Assembly: GCF_036373705.1 (NCBI RefSeq)
Contig: NC_089858.1
Coordinates: 18,836,249 to 18,900,248, forward strand
Length of the DNA stretch: 64,000 nt
Source of the DNA: Amia ocellicauda
Lineage: Eukaryota > Chordata > Actinopteri > Amiiformes > Amiidae
Direction: 5' to 3'
In this document: positions 26,401-37,350 of the stretch, piece by piece
Numbering within the stretch: the stretch's first letter is position 1
Layout: each line of letters opens with the position of its first letter
The notes under the pieces: model-generated
What the model was told of the DNA's origin: nothing
The model's database searches: none
What the model saw: only the letters and a program-made list of their open reading frames with translations
Position numbers and translations under genes: made by a program

Positions 26401-27199
26401 ATGTTTCTGCCTGCACTGTACTGATGGTGTGAATAAGACATTTCAGGCTTTTTTTATCTGCCCCCTTGGGAGTGATGTGCCCAGATGCTGGTTATTTATA
26501 GTTTATAAGTTTTTGTTTGCTTTGTTTGTTTGTTTGTATTTTGCTTTTTAAAACCTCCACTAAGCCAATTTATTTTATGTCTTCCAGTTGCTTTGTAAAT
26601 AATGTCGTTGTGAGGAATGTGACAATCCTGAGTTTGGTGTTCCTGGTGTGTCTGTTTAACCTGGTCATGCTGAGCATCACGGTGAAGAAGATAATGTCCA
26701 TGAGGTCCAACAAGGTCTCCGGGGAGAATCGCAGTGCCTGTCAGGATGTAGGCACTGTGCTGGGCATCACCTTCCTACTGGGCACAACCTGGGGCCTGGC
26801 CTTCTTCTCATTTGGGCCCCTGGAGCTAACAGGCATCTATCTCTTCACCATCCTCAATTCACTACAAGGTATATTGGACAGAGGAAACACTTTTTTGTCC
26901 TCTGTTTGTTTGTGTTTTGTTGTAAATGCTCCCCCTTAATCAAGCCAAAAATGGCTGCTAGTTTGACACAGCACACGCAACATCCACCCATGTCAATGTC
27001 AATGCTGCAAACATCAAGTGTAGTACCAGTGTTTTTCCTTACCCAGTCTGCCCCACATTCAGAAAATGCTGAATCTTAATTTACAACCCCTTCCCCCTCT
27101 GCCTTCACAGGTTTTTTTATTTTTCTGAGGTACTTCCTTTCGAAGCAGAGAGCCAGTCGAGGTTCCGCCACCATGGCCACCCAAAGCTCGGGGACCTGA
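14445..27199 (+). CDS. gene A: adhesion GPCR, ADGRG1/3/5 type (536 aa)
   Basis: Surface receptor expected to signal through heterotrimeric G proteins after exposure of a tethered agonist. Thirteen exons: 14445-14535, 14950-14982, 16345-16444, 16961-17111, 17445-17573, 17820-17930, 19365-19410, 19552-19640, 19868-19986, 20214-20482, 21385-21487, 26588-26868 and 27111-27199 (TGA). All junctions are GT/AG and in frame. Residues 1-20 are signal-like. The extracellular part (to about 243) carries several Cys and N-glycosylation sites and GAIN strands (VNLPKEIV; then [10 protein letters not shown]). The GPS is C212/W215 to C238, C240, H242-L243/T244. TM1 is in exon 9, TM2 to early TM4 in exon 10 with the conserved TM3 Cys, TM4/ECL2 in exon 11, TM5-7 in exons 12-13. 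The tail is short. ECL2 has Cys-Phe where paralogues have Cys-Trp. A CCCAG just before the ATG suggests an upstream UTR exon. Which of ADGRG1/3/5 it is cannot be settled here. Confidence 0.88.
15671..15785. repeat. short degenerate minisatellite
   Basis: About four units of 25-28 bp of the form GACAGTAGTTGATTGAA.TAATG.AAA in tandem, diverged, inside intron 2 of gene A. Confidence 0.45.
18044..19263 (-). mobile_element. Incomer-like DD36E Tc1/mariner element, copy 1
   Basis: A 1220-bp element flanked by TA (18042-18043 and 19264-19265) with perfect 29-bp terminal inverted repeats starting CACTCACCTAAAGGATTATT. It lies in intron 6 of gene A, antisense to it. It is nearly identical to the copy at 46110-47330, implying recent movement. 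Confidence 0.92.
18076..19115 (-). pseudogene. Tc1/mariner transposase, one-base frameshift
   Basis: Starts at 19115 on the - strand ([10 protein letters not shown]). It matches the intact 346-aa transposase at 46258-47298 except for a few substitutions and one lost base at about 18709-18711 (CAA on the + strand where the intact copy has CAAA), which puts the N-terminal DNA-binding half and the C-terminal catalytic half in different frames. The catalytic motifs survive in the second part: [13 protein letters not shown] and [11 protein letters not shown]. Confidence 0.9.
19365..19640 (+). other. gene A GPS autoproteolysis motif (exons 7-8)
   Basis: The motif is split by an intron after residue 220. 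The first exon gives CSFWD with the canonical Cys and Trp; the second gives C227, then [13 protein letters not shown]. Cleavage would fall between L243 and T244, leaving the tethered agonist [10 protein letters not shown], close to the family consensus. The exon 8 acceptor (CCCAAACAAAG) has a poor pyrimidine tract, but the reading frame and the paralogues support it. Confidence 0.85.
21638..22198 (-). mobile_element. decayed, internally deleted Tc1-like element
   Basis: 561 bp between TA dinucleotides with matching ends (CAGACAGGTGACAAATTAA at the left, its inverse at the right). The - strand keeps pieces of transposase (a [10 protein letters not shown]...GPFVPLEG segment and the [11 protein letters not shown] block with the catalytic Glu); the N-terminal half and the region of the second Asp are missing. 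It lies in intron 11 of gene A. Confidence 0.75.
22480..23481. mobile_element. nested inverted-repeat DNA element
   Basis: Outer arms GCGAATGCAACCCTGGTTAT (22481-22500) and its near inverse (23458-23479) enclose a second pair of ends, CTGCGTCCCAAATCGCACAC (22678-22697) and its near inverse (23386-23405). The inner ends match a non-autonomous DNA transposon end commonly seen in fish genomes. No transposase is present. It lies in intron 11 of gene A. Confidence 0.55.
23482..24930. repeat. GC-richer repeat-derived segment
   Basis: Higher GC and CpG than its surroundings. Recurrent phrases such as CAGCTAGGAGCAAGG, CACAGCTAGGAGCGAGGCC and CAGCTAGGAGTGAGC at irregular spacing suggest diverged tandem units. 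No protein motif. Probably part of the same mobile sequence as the element ending at 23481. Confidence 0.35.
24931..26587. other. rest of intron 11 of gene A, nothing recognised
   Basis: AT-rich intronic sequence between the repeat block and exon 12; includes (GTTT)n at about 25700-25720. No exon or element recognised. Confidence 0.4.
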
Positions 27200-27505
27200 C
27201 AGGATCTTATGGCTTGGCAACCTGGCTCAGCGATTCTTCCCCGGCTTCTTCTAGGCTGTGGGTCAGGCTTGTCCCCCTGCCCCATGACAATGTTTCTTAC
27301 TGCAATTGAAAATGAAAATGAAAATTTGAATTGCAAGGGTTTGATGTACAGTTACAATTTAAGTTTAGTACTATTATTTTAGTAGTAGCAGTAGTAGTAG
27401 TAGCAATATTGTTTATACATTGAGCATTTCAGTATTATTGTATTAAAATAAGACATCTTATTGGTGGGCTGGGGCAGATACCTTCTATTTGTTGTTTTTA
27501 GATTT

Positions 27506-27511
27506 AATAAA
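27506..27511 (+). terminator. polyadenylation signal, gene A
   Basis: AATAAA about 307 bp after the gene A stop codon. A second candidate run (CAATAAATAAAC) lies near 27619-27630. Confidence 0.5.
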
Positions 27512-27975
27512 CTAAAATTTAACTATTTCTATTCACAACTATTGTGACAGATGTACTTTTGTGGTCTACACACCTGTAAACAAACAAACAAGCAAGCAGA
27601 TACATAATTGCATTGTTCAATAAATAAACATTGTTCAGTACATGAGCTGTACAGAGTGCTCAATGTTTTTTTTAAATATAGTGTGATACAGAAGCCTGAG
27701 CATCTGCTGCAACACTGCTGTCAAACAGACATTTCTTAAAAAAACTTCCCTTTAAAACAGGAAAAGGAAGAGATTATTTTGATTATGTTCACAGGAAATA
27801 CATTACATTTCCAAACAGATATTATGATATTGTGACTTTTCTAATTCAGCCAACTCAGCAGGCCAAATATATAAACACTATGTGCTCTTGCATATGTATT
27901 CTGAAATGCACTCTAACTATAAACCTGTCTAATCTTCAACTATCATGCACCACCCTTCCAGAAATGCTTGATGTA

Positions 27976-29010
27976 CAGTGAGGGAAAAAAGTATTTGATG
28001 GTACATGGCCCCCTCCATCGTCCCTTTGATGCGGTGCAGTTGTCCTGTCCCCTTAGCAGAAAAACACCCCCAAAGCATAATGTTTCCACCTCCATGTTTG
28101 ACGGTGGGGATGGTGTTCTTGGGGTCATTCCTCCTCCTCCAAACACGGCGAGTTGAGTTGATGCCAAAGAGCTCGATTTTGGTCTCATCTGACCACAACA
28201 CTTTCACCCAGTTCTCCTCTGAATCATTCAGATGTTCAGTGGCAAACTTCAGACGGGCCTGTACATGTGCTTTCTTGAGCAGGGGGACCTTGCGGCACGC
28301 AGGATTTCAGTCCTTCACGGCGTAGTGTGTTACCAATTGTTTTCTTGGTGACGATGGTCCCAGCTGCCTTGAGATCATTAACAAGATCCTCCCGTGTAGT
28401 TTTGGGCTGATTCCTCACCGTTCTCATGATCATTGAAACTCCACGAGGTGAGATCTTGCATGGAACCCCAGACCGAGGGAGACTGACAGTTATTTTGTGT
28501 TTCTTCCATTTGCGAATAATCACACCAAATGTTGTCACCTTCTCACCAAGCTGCAAGGCGATGGTCTTGTAGCCATTTCCAGCCTTGTGTAGGTCTACAA
28601 TCTTGTCCCTGACATCCTTGGACAGCTCTTTGGTCTTGGCCATGTTGGAGAGTTTGGAATCTGATTGATTGATTGCTTCTGTGGACAGGTGTCTTTTATA
28701 CAGGTAACGAGCTGAGATTAGGAGCGCTTCCTTTAAGAGAGTGCTCCTAATCTCAGCTCTTTACCTGTATAAAAGACACCTGGGAGCCAGAAATCTTGCA
28801 GATTGATAGGGGATCAAATACTTATTTCCCTCATTAACATGCAAATCAATTTAAAACTTTTTTGAAATGCGTTTTTCTGGATTTTTTTGTTGTTATTCTG
28901 TCTCTCACTGTTAAAATACACCTACCATTAAATTTATAGACTGATCATTTCTTTGTCAGTGGGCAAATGTACAAAATCAGCAGGGGATCAAATACTTTTT
29001 TCCCTCACTG
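27976..29010 (-). mobile_element. Tc1-like element with transposase lacking its C-terminal catalytic part
   Basis: 1035 bp flanked by TA, with ends CAGTGAGGGAAAAAAGTATT and the inverse. The - strand frame from 28643 ([15 protein letters not shown]) carries the helix-turn-helix region; it shifts frame near 28240-28250, continues through [12 protein letters not shown] and [11 protein letters not shown], then jumps at MEGAMYHQ straight into the element end. The second Asp and the Glu region are gone, so it could move only with help from another copy. A hairpin of about 39-bp arms (28687-28782, AGGTGTCTTTTATACAGG and inverse) lies near the transposase start. Confidence 0.88.
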
Positions 29011-29012
29011 TA

Positions 29013-32000
29013 AGCTAGTGGGTCAGACCGTTAAACCATTATGTCATACAATACCTCATAGAATTCACAACACAATTGTCCACCCAGCCATGAACAGCAT
29101 AAGAGAAGCTTATTGTAAATTAATTAATTTAAAAAAGTTATGTGCAAAACAAAGTGATTAAGTGGTTGCTTAGGATCTGTTGTTGTTTGGCTAAAGGGGA
29201 TTATGGATTTTGACAGAGAATTCACAGGTTACCTGACTCAGAGAAGGCAACTTTACAATCTTTATGAGGATGACAGATAATAAGAATGATTAATGTTTGT
29301 AAAAAGAAGGTAACACTGACGGATGCATGAGGAAAATGGTTATCTAGAATCCTAAAAACTGACTATTCTGTCATAACCAAACGAGGATCATAAACATATT
29401 AGATGGAATAATTACACTAATTTCCTGAATTTCACAAATTTCCTGTCACTACAAATATTTAGCAAATAAAGCTTATTATTTTGTGTCATATACAGTATAC
29501 TAAATGTATATATTTATATTACATATATAAATAATAATTATACAAACTGAATATAAATATAAATACAACTTGAATTCAATAAAAAATGAGAAGGGTGTCT
29601 GCAAATTCACAATGTTGGGAAAGCAGATTTGCAAATGAGAATGAGAGATGCAAAAGAGAATGCAAAAAATAGACTAAAATATATAACATTTCTTTGCAAA
29701 TATTTTGTGTGTGTATGTGTGCAGAACAAGTTGTAACTGAACTATTGTTTTTGTTTGTTTGTGATTTGAATGAAAACTAAATACAATGTAAAACATATCC
29801 TGCATAAATACAGTCACTTACTGTTGCACCATATTAGAAATGATACAGCCAAGATAAAAAAGTTAATTAATTAAAGTTTTAAAACATGACTTAGGCAAAT
29901 ATACCCTAATCATGTTGAAATTACTACAGCACCAATCAACAAGATAGTAATTATTTCAGTACAGTATTTTGCTGTACCCACCAGCTACTGTACATATGCG
30001 TGGAAAAAAACATCTGAATTATTTTCCTACTAAATGTTGCTTCCTTACCCGACAATGAAGTATCCTAGAAATTGGGATAATTAACAGTAACATATTGTAA
30101 CATCATGAAGCAATATTTACAGTAAAAACATAAGTAACATACAGGCATTTTACAACATGTGTTTACAGTGTAAGGTACAAATGTTCAAACACAAAAATGA
30201 CAAACATTTAGATACAAAAGGTATTGTGTCTCTAAAATTCCACCACAGGAAAATATTAGTACTTGATCTCAAGTTTCTTAAATTTGGGTCCCACTAAGAA
30301 ATTTAAACCATTCATAGTACTTATCTTGCTCATTGATGAATTACCAAATTACCAGATACTCATGAATTTAAGGTACTTGGAAATGAGGGTGAAAAAAATA
30401 AATATAGTCGTAAGACTGAAAGCCTCATTTAACATTTAGTAACAAGGGTTTATTTTGCCTCCATGTGAAAGCCAAGCGGCTATTCTTAAAGGTCAATATC
30501 CATTTTCACAATTTACAAGAACCCTATGAACCCTGCAAATTTGCATTAAACATACAGTTATGTCAAAAGTTATCTTATGTCATAGCTTATGTGAGATGTG
30601 CTATTGTCTCTTCCAGGCTTACGTTCATTAAAATTTCCTTTTACAGACAGGTCTCACATTTGCATAGAATTATTTGGGTATTTTATCAATAGAAAACCGT
30701 CCATAATACAGTGTGATCTAATAAACAATAGGCCACTGTGGATTGTGGCAGACCTTCTCCTATATATAAATTCATCAATGCAAATTGGCATGTATCGCTG
30801 TATCGAAACTACACTCCTACTTATTAATGAAAGCAAACAAGAACACTGGGAGTTAACATCCAGCTGGACTTTTAGTGATCCCTTTGCCTTTAAATTATAG
30901 CAGTGTAAAAAGGTAGGATTTGGGTTTCTTGGTTCAAGCTGATGGATATTTATGATAATTATTATGATTGTTATTACTTTCAGACCCTTTATACATTACA
31001 GGAATGAATACCAGCGCAATTAAGTCAATGTGACAGAGCCAGGCAGATGAATTTTTAAAACAGCAGATGCTTCCCTTGCCAGAGAGATTATAGTCTTAGA
31101 TTTCTTAGTAAGGGTGGAAATTGCATAAGTTTATAATTACAGATAATCTCTAGCAAAGATAGTCAGTGCTAAGCTGCAAACTTTTATTTCCACCAAGTGT
31201 TTTTTTCCCTCTTTCTGATGCCTCTGTCCATTCTTTCCCATGTAAGTGTCAAGAGATAAAGGCTGGCAGTACAATTGAAAATCAGCAAATCCAATCTCTA
31301 AAAGCCTAGTGTTCCAAATGCTGATCACACTGAGGGTGGTTCTCTGCTTTGTTGTTTTTTTCATTTTGTATCAGGTGATCCTGTTCTAATAATTTGTTAA
31401 GGAACAATACATATATTTGCAGAGTTTTTCTAAGTTGAATTGCTGATTTGATAGTTTATGAGCGGGGGGGTGGGGGGGGGCAGGAGAGAAATGTGCTTTT
31501 TCACTATGATTCAGGGTGAATGGACATCTTAGGTATGAAAAGATAATGAATCTACCTTGCAGCTATCCAGTGGGAACTGATAAATGTACATTTAAACATG
31601 TCTGGATTCAACATAAAGCAAGTAAATCTTAACCAGTGTGGCTTCTCTCGCAACATGCCTGATTCTAAAACAAAAAAGTTAAGTAGCCTAGTAGTGTTCC
31701 AGTGGATTCATTTCTTGGGAAAGATTTATCTCAGGATGGGGGGGTGTTTTTTTCTTGCATTATAAAGAAATCTGCCAGAAGTGATGTTAATCTGAAATGC
31801 TGAGATAACCACACTGTAAAACACAGATTGAACAAATTAACTAAATTATATTAAAATAACAAGAGGCTGGGGTATAGACCTATAAGCTTAATCTGTATAG
31901 ATATCTCATATTTATGTGCCTGAACAAATATATATTTTTAAAAGCAACTTGTTGTGTTTAAAATAATTAATTTACTAGTAAAGGAGTTTTCAATATTGTA

Positions 32001-32089
32001 GAACTACACATGTAAGATGTAAAAGCTGTGGTCAAGCGCATGCACACTCTTTATTTGCAATGTGGTTATTGGATGATTCAGTCAGCTTG

Positions 32090-32124
<35 letters not shown>

Positions 32125-32472
32125 GTATCCAACTCTTATTGAACACCAGACCTAGAAAGGTAATTCCCACAGACTGAACTGAGGTGTGTAAATCTCTTAG
32201 TGCCCCTCCAACAAATCAATTTTGGCCTATAACTTATTTGAAAGCCTGAGCTTGTGTATACAAATAATGGGACCGATTTGTGGACAGAGTATAAATCAAA
32301 ACTGGACTAGCTCTTCTGTTGAAATGGCCAATTCAAGCAGTATGGTACCAAAGAACATGTTTCAGGTGGTAATCCTGGTGGTGTTCAATGACACAAGAAT
32401 GCCCTAGAAACATTTGGCGAATTGAATGTGTTATTTTCCTTTTCATCTTCTACCTCTTTCTGTCCGCTTCAG
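29013..32472. other. spacer between genes A and B, no gene seen
   Basis: AT-rich, with a poly-G run at 31464-31481 and (TA)n at 32092-32120. It should hold the promoter and any 5' UTR exon of gene B: a good acceptor (TTCTGTCCGCTTCAG) at 32473 lies 45 bp before the gene B start, implying an upstream non-coding exon that I could not locate. Confidence 0.4.
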
Positions 32473-32517
32473 AGCTCCACATTTACAAGCACTGCAGGCA
32501 CAGAAACCATCTGCAAA

Positions 32518-34011
32518 ATGCTGTTTCTCAATATGGTGGTCATTGCAGCTGTAGTGCTGGACATTCAGTTGATCAGAGGAGGTATGTAAGCAATCTGAAG
32601 CTGTCTATGTCGTAGACTCATAAGATCTCCTATAGTAATAGAGTCCGAGCAGCAGTGAAGACTGGGTCCTATTGTCAAACCTATTGTTTGGATTGGGTGA
32701 GTTGTAACCTGTTCAGAGTTTAGTTAGCTTGTCGAGAACACTATGAACAATTAATGATGCCTAAGGCTTACTGGCTGCCTAGTCCTCCTGGCACTGCTGT
32801 GGATGTAAAACTGTGAATGGGACATATTAAGTTGTGGGTTTACCATTCTTTGGAAATGTGGTCCAAATAAATAGTTACAGGTTTTTAGATGATAAATGAT
32901 AATCTCAAAGCTAAAGATACTAAGCTTACCACTGCTAAAGGAGATTTACAATAACAGTGAGAATAACAGGGTAAGAGACAGAGAACGGCAGCTGTTTTGC
33001 TGTAGACCTATGCTTCCCTCCATAAACAAATATACAATTTTAATATACAAATTCAAACCCACACTTAACTTTATAAAATAATAACCTTATGCTTGTTGTC
33101 CATGTTCTCTTCAATGTCTTTTGTGACGATACTCTTACTGTGATTATTTATTCACACTGGTTAATATCAGCACAATCGCATAGGGAATCATATATAGCCA
33201 GGATTTGCAGCAAGGGAAGAAAACACATGATAAAGCAAAACATCTAATATTCTCACTTCCTTATAACTTTCCCAATGCTAGCAAGTATTTTAATAACATG
33301 AGAACATAAGAAAGTTTACAAACAACAGGAGGCCATTCGACCCATCATGCTCGTCTGGTGTCCATTTTCTTGTTGTTTATGTTCATATGAAACGTTTTAT
33401 ATTGTCTTCAGCGATTGAACTGCTTAACTATATTTATTTTTCTTTTTTCTTTCAGAGGCAGAAATTATAACGTTTTGTTACAACAAAGTAGGCAGAAATA
33501 TCACCTTGAAGTACAAAACAACAACAGTCATAGACAATTTCAATTCCAGAAAACTAAATTGTAGCTCTGTAGGAAATGATTGTTTTATACAATGCACACC
33601 CATAAAAATATGCAACAACATTAGTTTGTCTGGATTTGAAACACCTAGTATATCCACAGATAAATCAAACAGTTTCTCCTTCGTTTTTCCAAATAGTAAG
33701 TATTCTTTAAAGGTTACATAATGTCATGGCTACATTTTGTTATGTAGAAGCCTGCTGGTATGCAATACATTTATACCCACGTCTATTTGTTATAACACAT
33801 ATTACCAAAAGTAATGGGACACACCTCCTGTGGGGGAGTACATCAATTCATCACCAACAATTTGTCCCCGTGATAATTGGTCCCCGTAATAATTGGTCCC
33901 TGTGACAATTTGTTCCCGTTGACAATTCGTCCCCATCATTATACTTTCTCCACTTCAACATTTGTAACTCTGAGTGTATACTGAGTGTAACTTATTGTAG
34001 AGCTATAGATC

Positions 34012-34083
<72 letters not shown>

Positions 34084-35989
34084 CTCTGTAAAAAATCAAG
34101 AGACCACTCCAAGTTCAGAAATCAATGTTAAGTGGTCTCTTAATTTTTTCCAGAGTTGTATATACAAATTTATACTTTATATAAATTTATACTTATATTT
34201 TTTTGTTGTTATTCTGTCTCTCACTGTTAAAATACACCTACCATTAAAATTATAGACTGATCATTTCTTTGTCAGTAGGCAAACGTACAAAATCAGCAGG
34301 GGATCAAATACTTTTTTCCCTCACTGTACACCTGTGTATTGCCTCTTTGGCAATCATCTCCTTTTATATAGATAAAATCGTTTCATGTTTGTGCAATCTG
34401 AAAAAAAGTGTATCTTTTGGCTCAACTTACTCTAGGTGCAGGGTAAGTTGAGCTGATGAGTATGGTAAGTTGATCCGCTTGTGGTAAAATGAACTAAATT
34501 GTCAAAACATTATCCAACAGTGTGCTTATTGAAAGCTGTGGCCCTTCCCAGTGATGTGGCCTGTGGTGTACGGCATGATAGGTGGGGACATCCCATGAAA
34601 GAGAGCAACTAATCACTTCCTGTCAATAGCAGTGGACAGTGGTTAGTATCAAGGCAATATCTATCTTTCCTCAATATAGAAATGTTACCTTTTTATCCAG
34701 ACTTTTTTTTCTCTTTCAAACAGACCTGCTCTTTCCTCCCTGGACCAACTTTCTGGCATTGTAACATTATTTCACTTTGCTAATTCATATTAGTAGTTAG
34801 CTCATGGAATATGGCAGGCCAACACCAGCTCCATACTGCCACTAAACACCATGTGCAACTGTGATAATCTTGCATAACCTGTGACCAATGTCTGACTCCC
34901 TACTTCTTCCACTGCTCTTTCTAAATCTTCAAGAGAAGTTGATCCCCTGCCCATTTTCCTTTCATAAAATCACAGCATCATGAAATCTGCTCTGTAATAT
35001 CAGAAATAAATCATGTCTGTACATTAATTTTGGAGTTGTATGTCATGTTGACAGTAAACATAATGCACTGCACATGACACAAGTATGGGGTAAGATGAGC
35101 CAACAGCCCAACTTGCTCCAGGCCTGGTGGCTCATTTTACCCCACCACCACCATTTTGAAAAAGCTGCTTCACACAACAGCTCAGGATAATTTTTATGAC
35201 TTTCTTCAGCTCACAGATCATAGGTTATGGGAGCACCAACTACACTGTAATTTATCTGAAAATTCTCCTACTTCTGTTTTCTTGAAATCATCATAATACT
35301 GGATCCCAATGGAATTCACTTTAAAAGGCAAAAATCACATTTTTTGACATAAATCACTTCCCACATTCTCAATGATCTCTCTTCTACCATAGATTGAATG
35401 ACATGGTTGCCTCTTCCTGAAAATGCTGTCACATGATTTATTTTGTTTATGGTTGCTTAGATACTTGGGGTGGCTCATCTTACCCTCTTCTCCCATACAT
35501 ACATACACACAGACACACAATTATATTTTTATTATTTATTATAATGTATGTTCTTAATTGATACATTCATTTGAGGCTATAAGTCCAATAATTCAGTTTT
35601 ATACAATTAATTAAACCAGCTGGCAGTTGCAGCTGGAGGCTACTTAAAACAGGTTTCATGTATATCAGTGTATATAATTATGTAATCAGTTGGCGCAGTG
35701 GTGCAAACCTGGTGATCCGGGTTCATTCAATTCCCAATCAGTATTTGTTGTTTTCTTATGTGTAATAAGAATAAATAATAATTATTTTTTTAATATATTA
35801 TTTCCTGGAGTTAAATGTTTTCAGAGTAGAACGAAAAATTAGAAGGCTTTTAAAAAGTGTTTCAATTACAGGGTCATTACAGGGTGAGTCCTTTAATTAC
35901 AGGGACAAATCTAATTTATGTATTTGTTATTTTTTCACTTAATCATTAAATTCATTGCATATGTGGATGCCTTCATATTATTTATCTAT

Positions 35990-36024
<35 letters not shown>

Positions 36025-37311
36025 TTAGATTGAGTTTGGCTGAATTTGAATAATGATCCACTCTAGCTGAATATCAATGACTGAATTTGCCTTGCTTTGT
36101 TTGATCTGCTACTAGTTCATGTTCCCTGAATCGTGTTATTGAAACGTAATTATAATTAGGAGAATATCAAATCCTTATTAATCACCTTCAAATTATTCAT
36201 TCTACTCTGATACCATTTAACTACAGGAAATTATAAGAAAACAACAACTATTGACTGGGAATTGAACCCAAAACATCAAGTTCAGAGTGCTATTCCTTAA
36301 CCACCACTCCAAGTGATATTCCAAATTAATCTGAAAGCTGTTTTAAGTAGCCTGCAGCCGCCAGTGCCAGCTGTCATAATTATTTGTATAAAATTGAATT
36401 ATTGGCATTAACATTATTGTGTTCTATGGCTCTACAATAAATTAATGCACTCATGGTTACAAATGCTCAGGTGGAGACCGTATAATGATGGGGGCGAATT
36501 GTCACGGGGACAAATTATCTCAGAGATGAATTGTCGCAAAACTAATTGTTATGGACCCAAAGCAGGGTCACCAGGTTGTGGTACTGTCGTTTTCATTATT
36601 ACTACACAACTTTCATCTTGTTATCAGGTTTTTCACTAATCAGTAACATCCCTCTTCTCAATATTGTTCATTTTTCCAGCCACGAATGGGACGAATTGTA
36701 GCATAATTTCTTCTTCACCTGAAGACATCACAAATGCACTAAAGGACATACTAAATAAACCACCAGACAAGGCAATGAAGACATTATCAGACATGAAAAA
36801 TGCATTAAGTAACATGTTTGATAATAAAACCTTAAAGTCAGAATTTATCAAGTAAGTTCACTATATAAGAGAGCAAACAAAATGGCTACAACTTGCAGTT
36901 ACCATTTTCTCAGTGAGAAAAACAGTGTTACTGATTGAGCTCTTTTAATTATTTTTTCTACAGAACTGAAGAAAAAGTAATAAATGCATTTATTAATATG
37001 AGCTTTACCGGATTATCAAATGTTCTCAATCTATCAGACTTGGTAATTGCTGTGTACAAGATCAACACATCAGAAGACATAATTGCATTATCTGTGCCAC
37101 AGGTAAAAACAACCGAATCTGCAAAAATAAACCTTTTTGCATCCTCTATTTTCCATGCAATGCTGTGAGAAAATTTCTGTAATTTATCTGGATTCTATCT
37201 GGTTTATGAGTGAAGGAACATGTGTGTTATCCATATTGGAAAGTGGAAACATCTTGGGGAGGCAGCAGTGGATCAATAAAGGCTGCTGCTGCTGATGATG
37301 ATGATGATGAG

Positions 37312-37350
<39 letters not shown>

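Larger units (their letters stand above)
33838..36560. mobile_element. foldback element with long inverted arms, left arm split by later insertions
   Basis: The right arm (about 36150-36560) read backwards matches 33838-34013 (ACAATTTGTCCCCGTG... through CATCATTATAC, TTTGTAAC and TTATTGTAGAG) and then 35575-35880. The left arm is thus broken by about 1.56 kb (34014-35574) of other repeats. Each arm contains a tRNA-like segment with an A-box-like GGCGCAGTGGT or GGAGTGGTGGTTAAGG and a B-box-like GGTTCAATTCC (about 35690-35750, and 36240-36310 on the opposite strand). No coding capacity. The whole lies in intron 2 of gene B. Confidence 0.6.
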
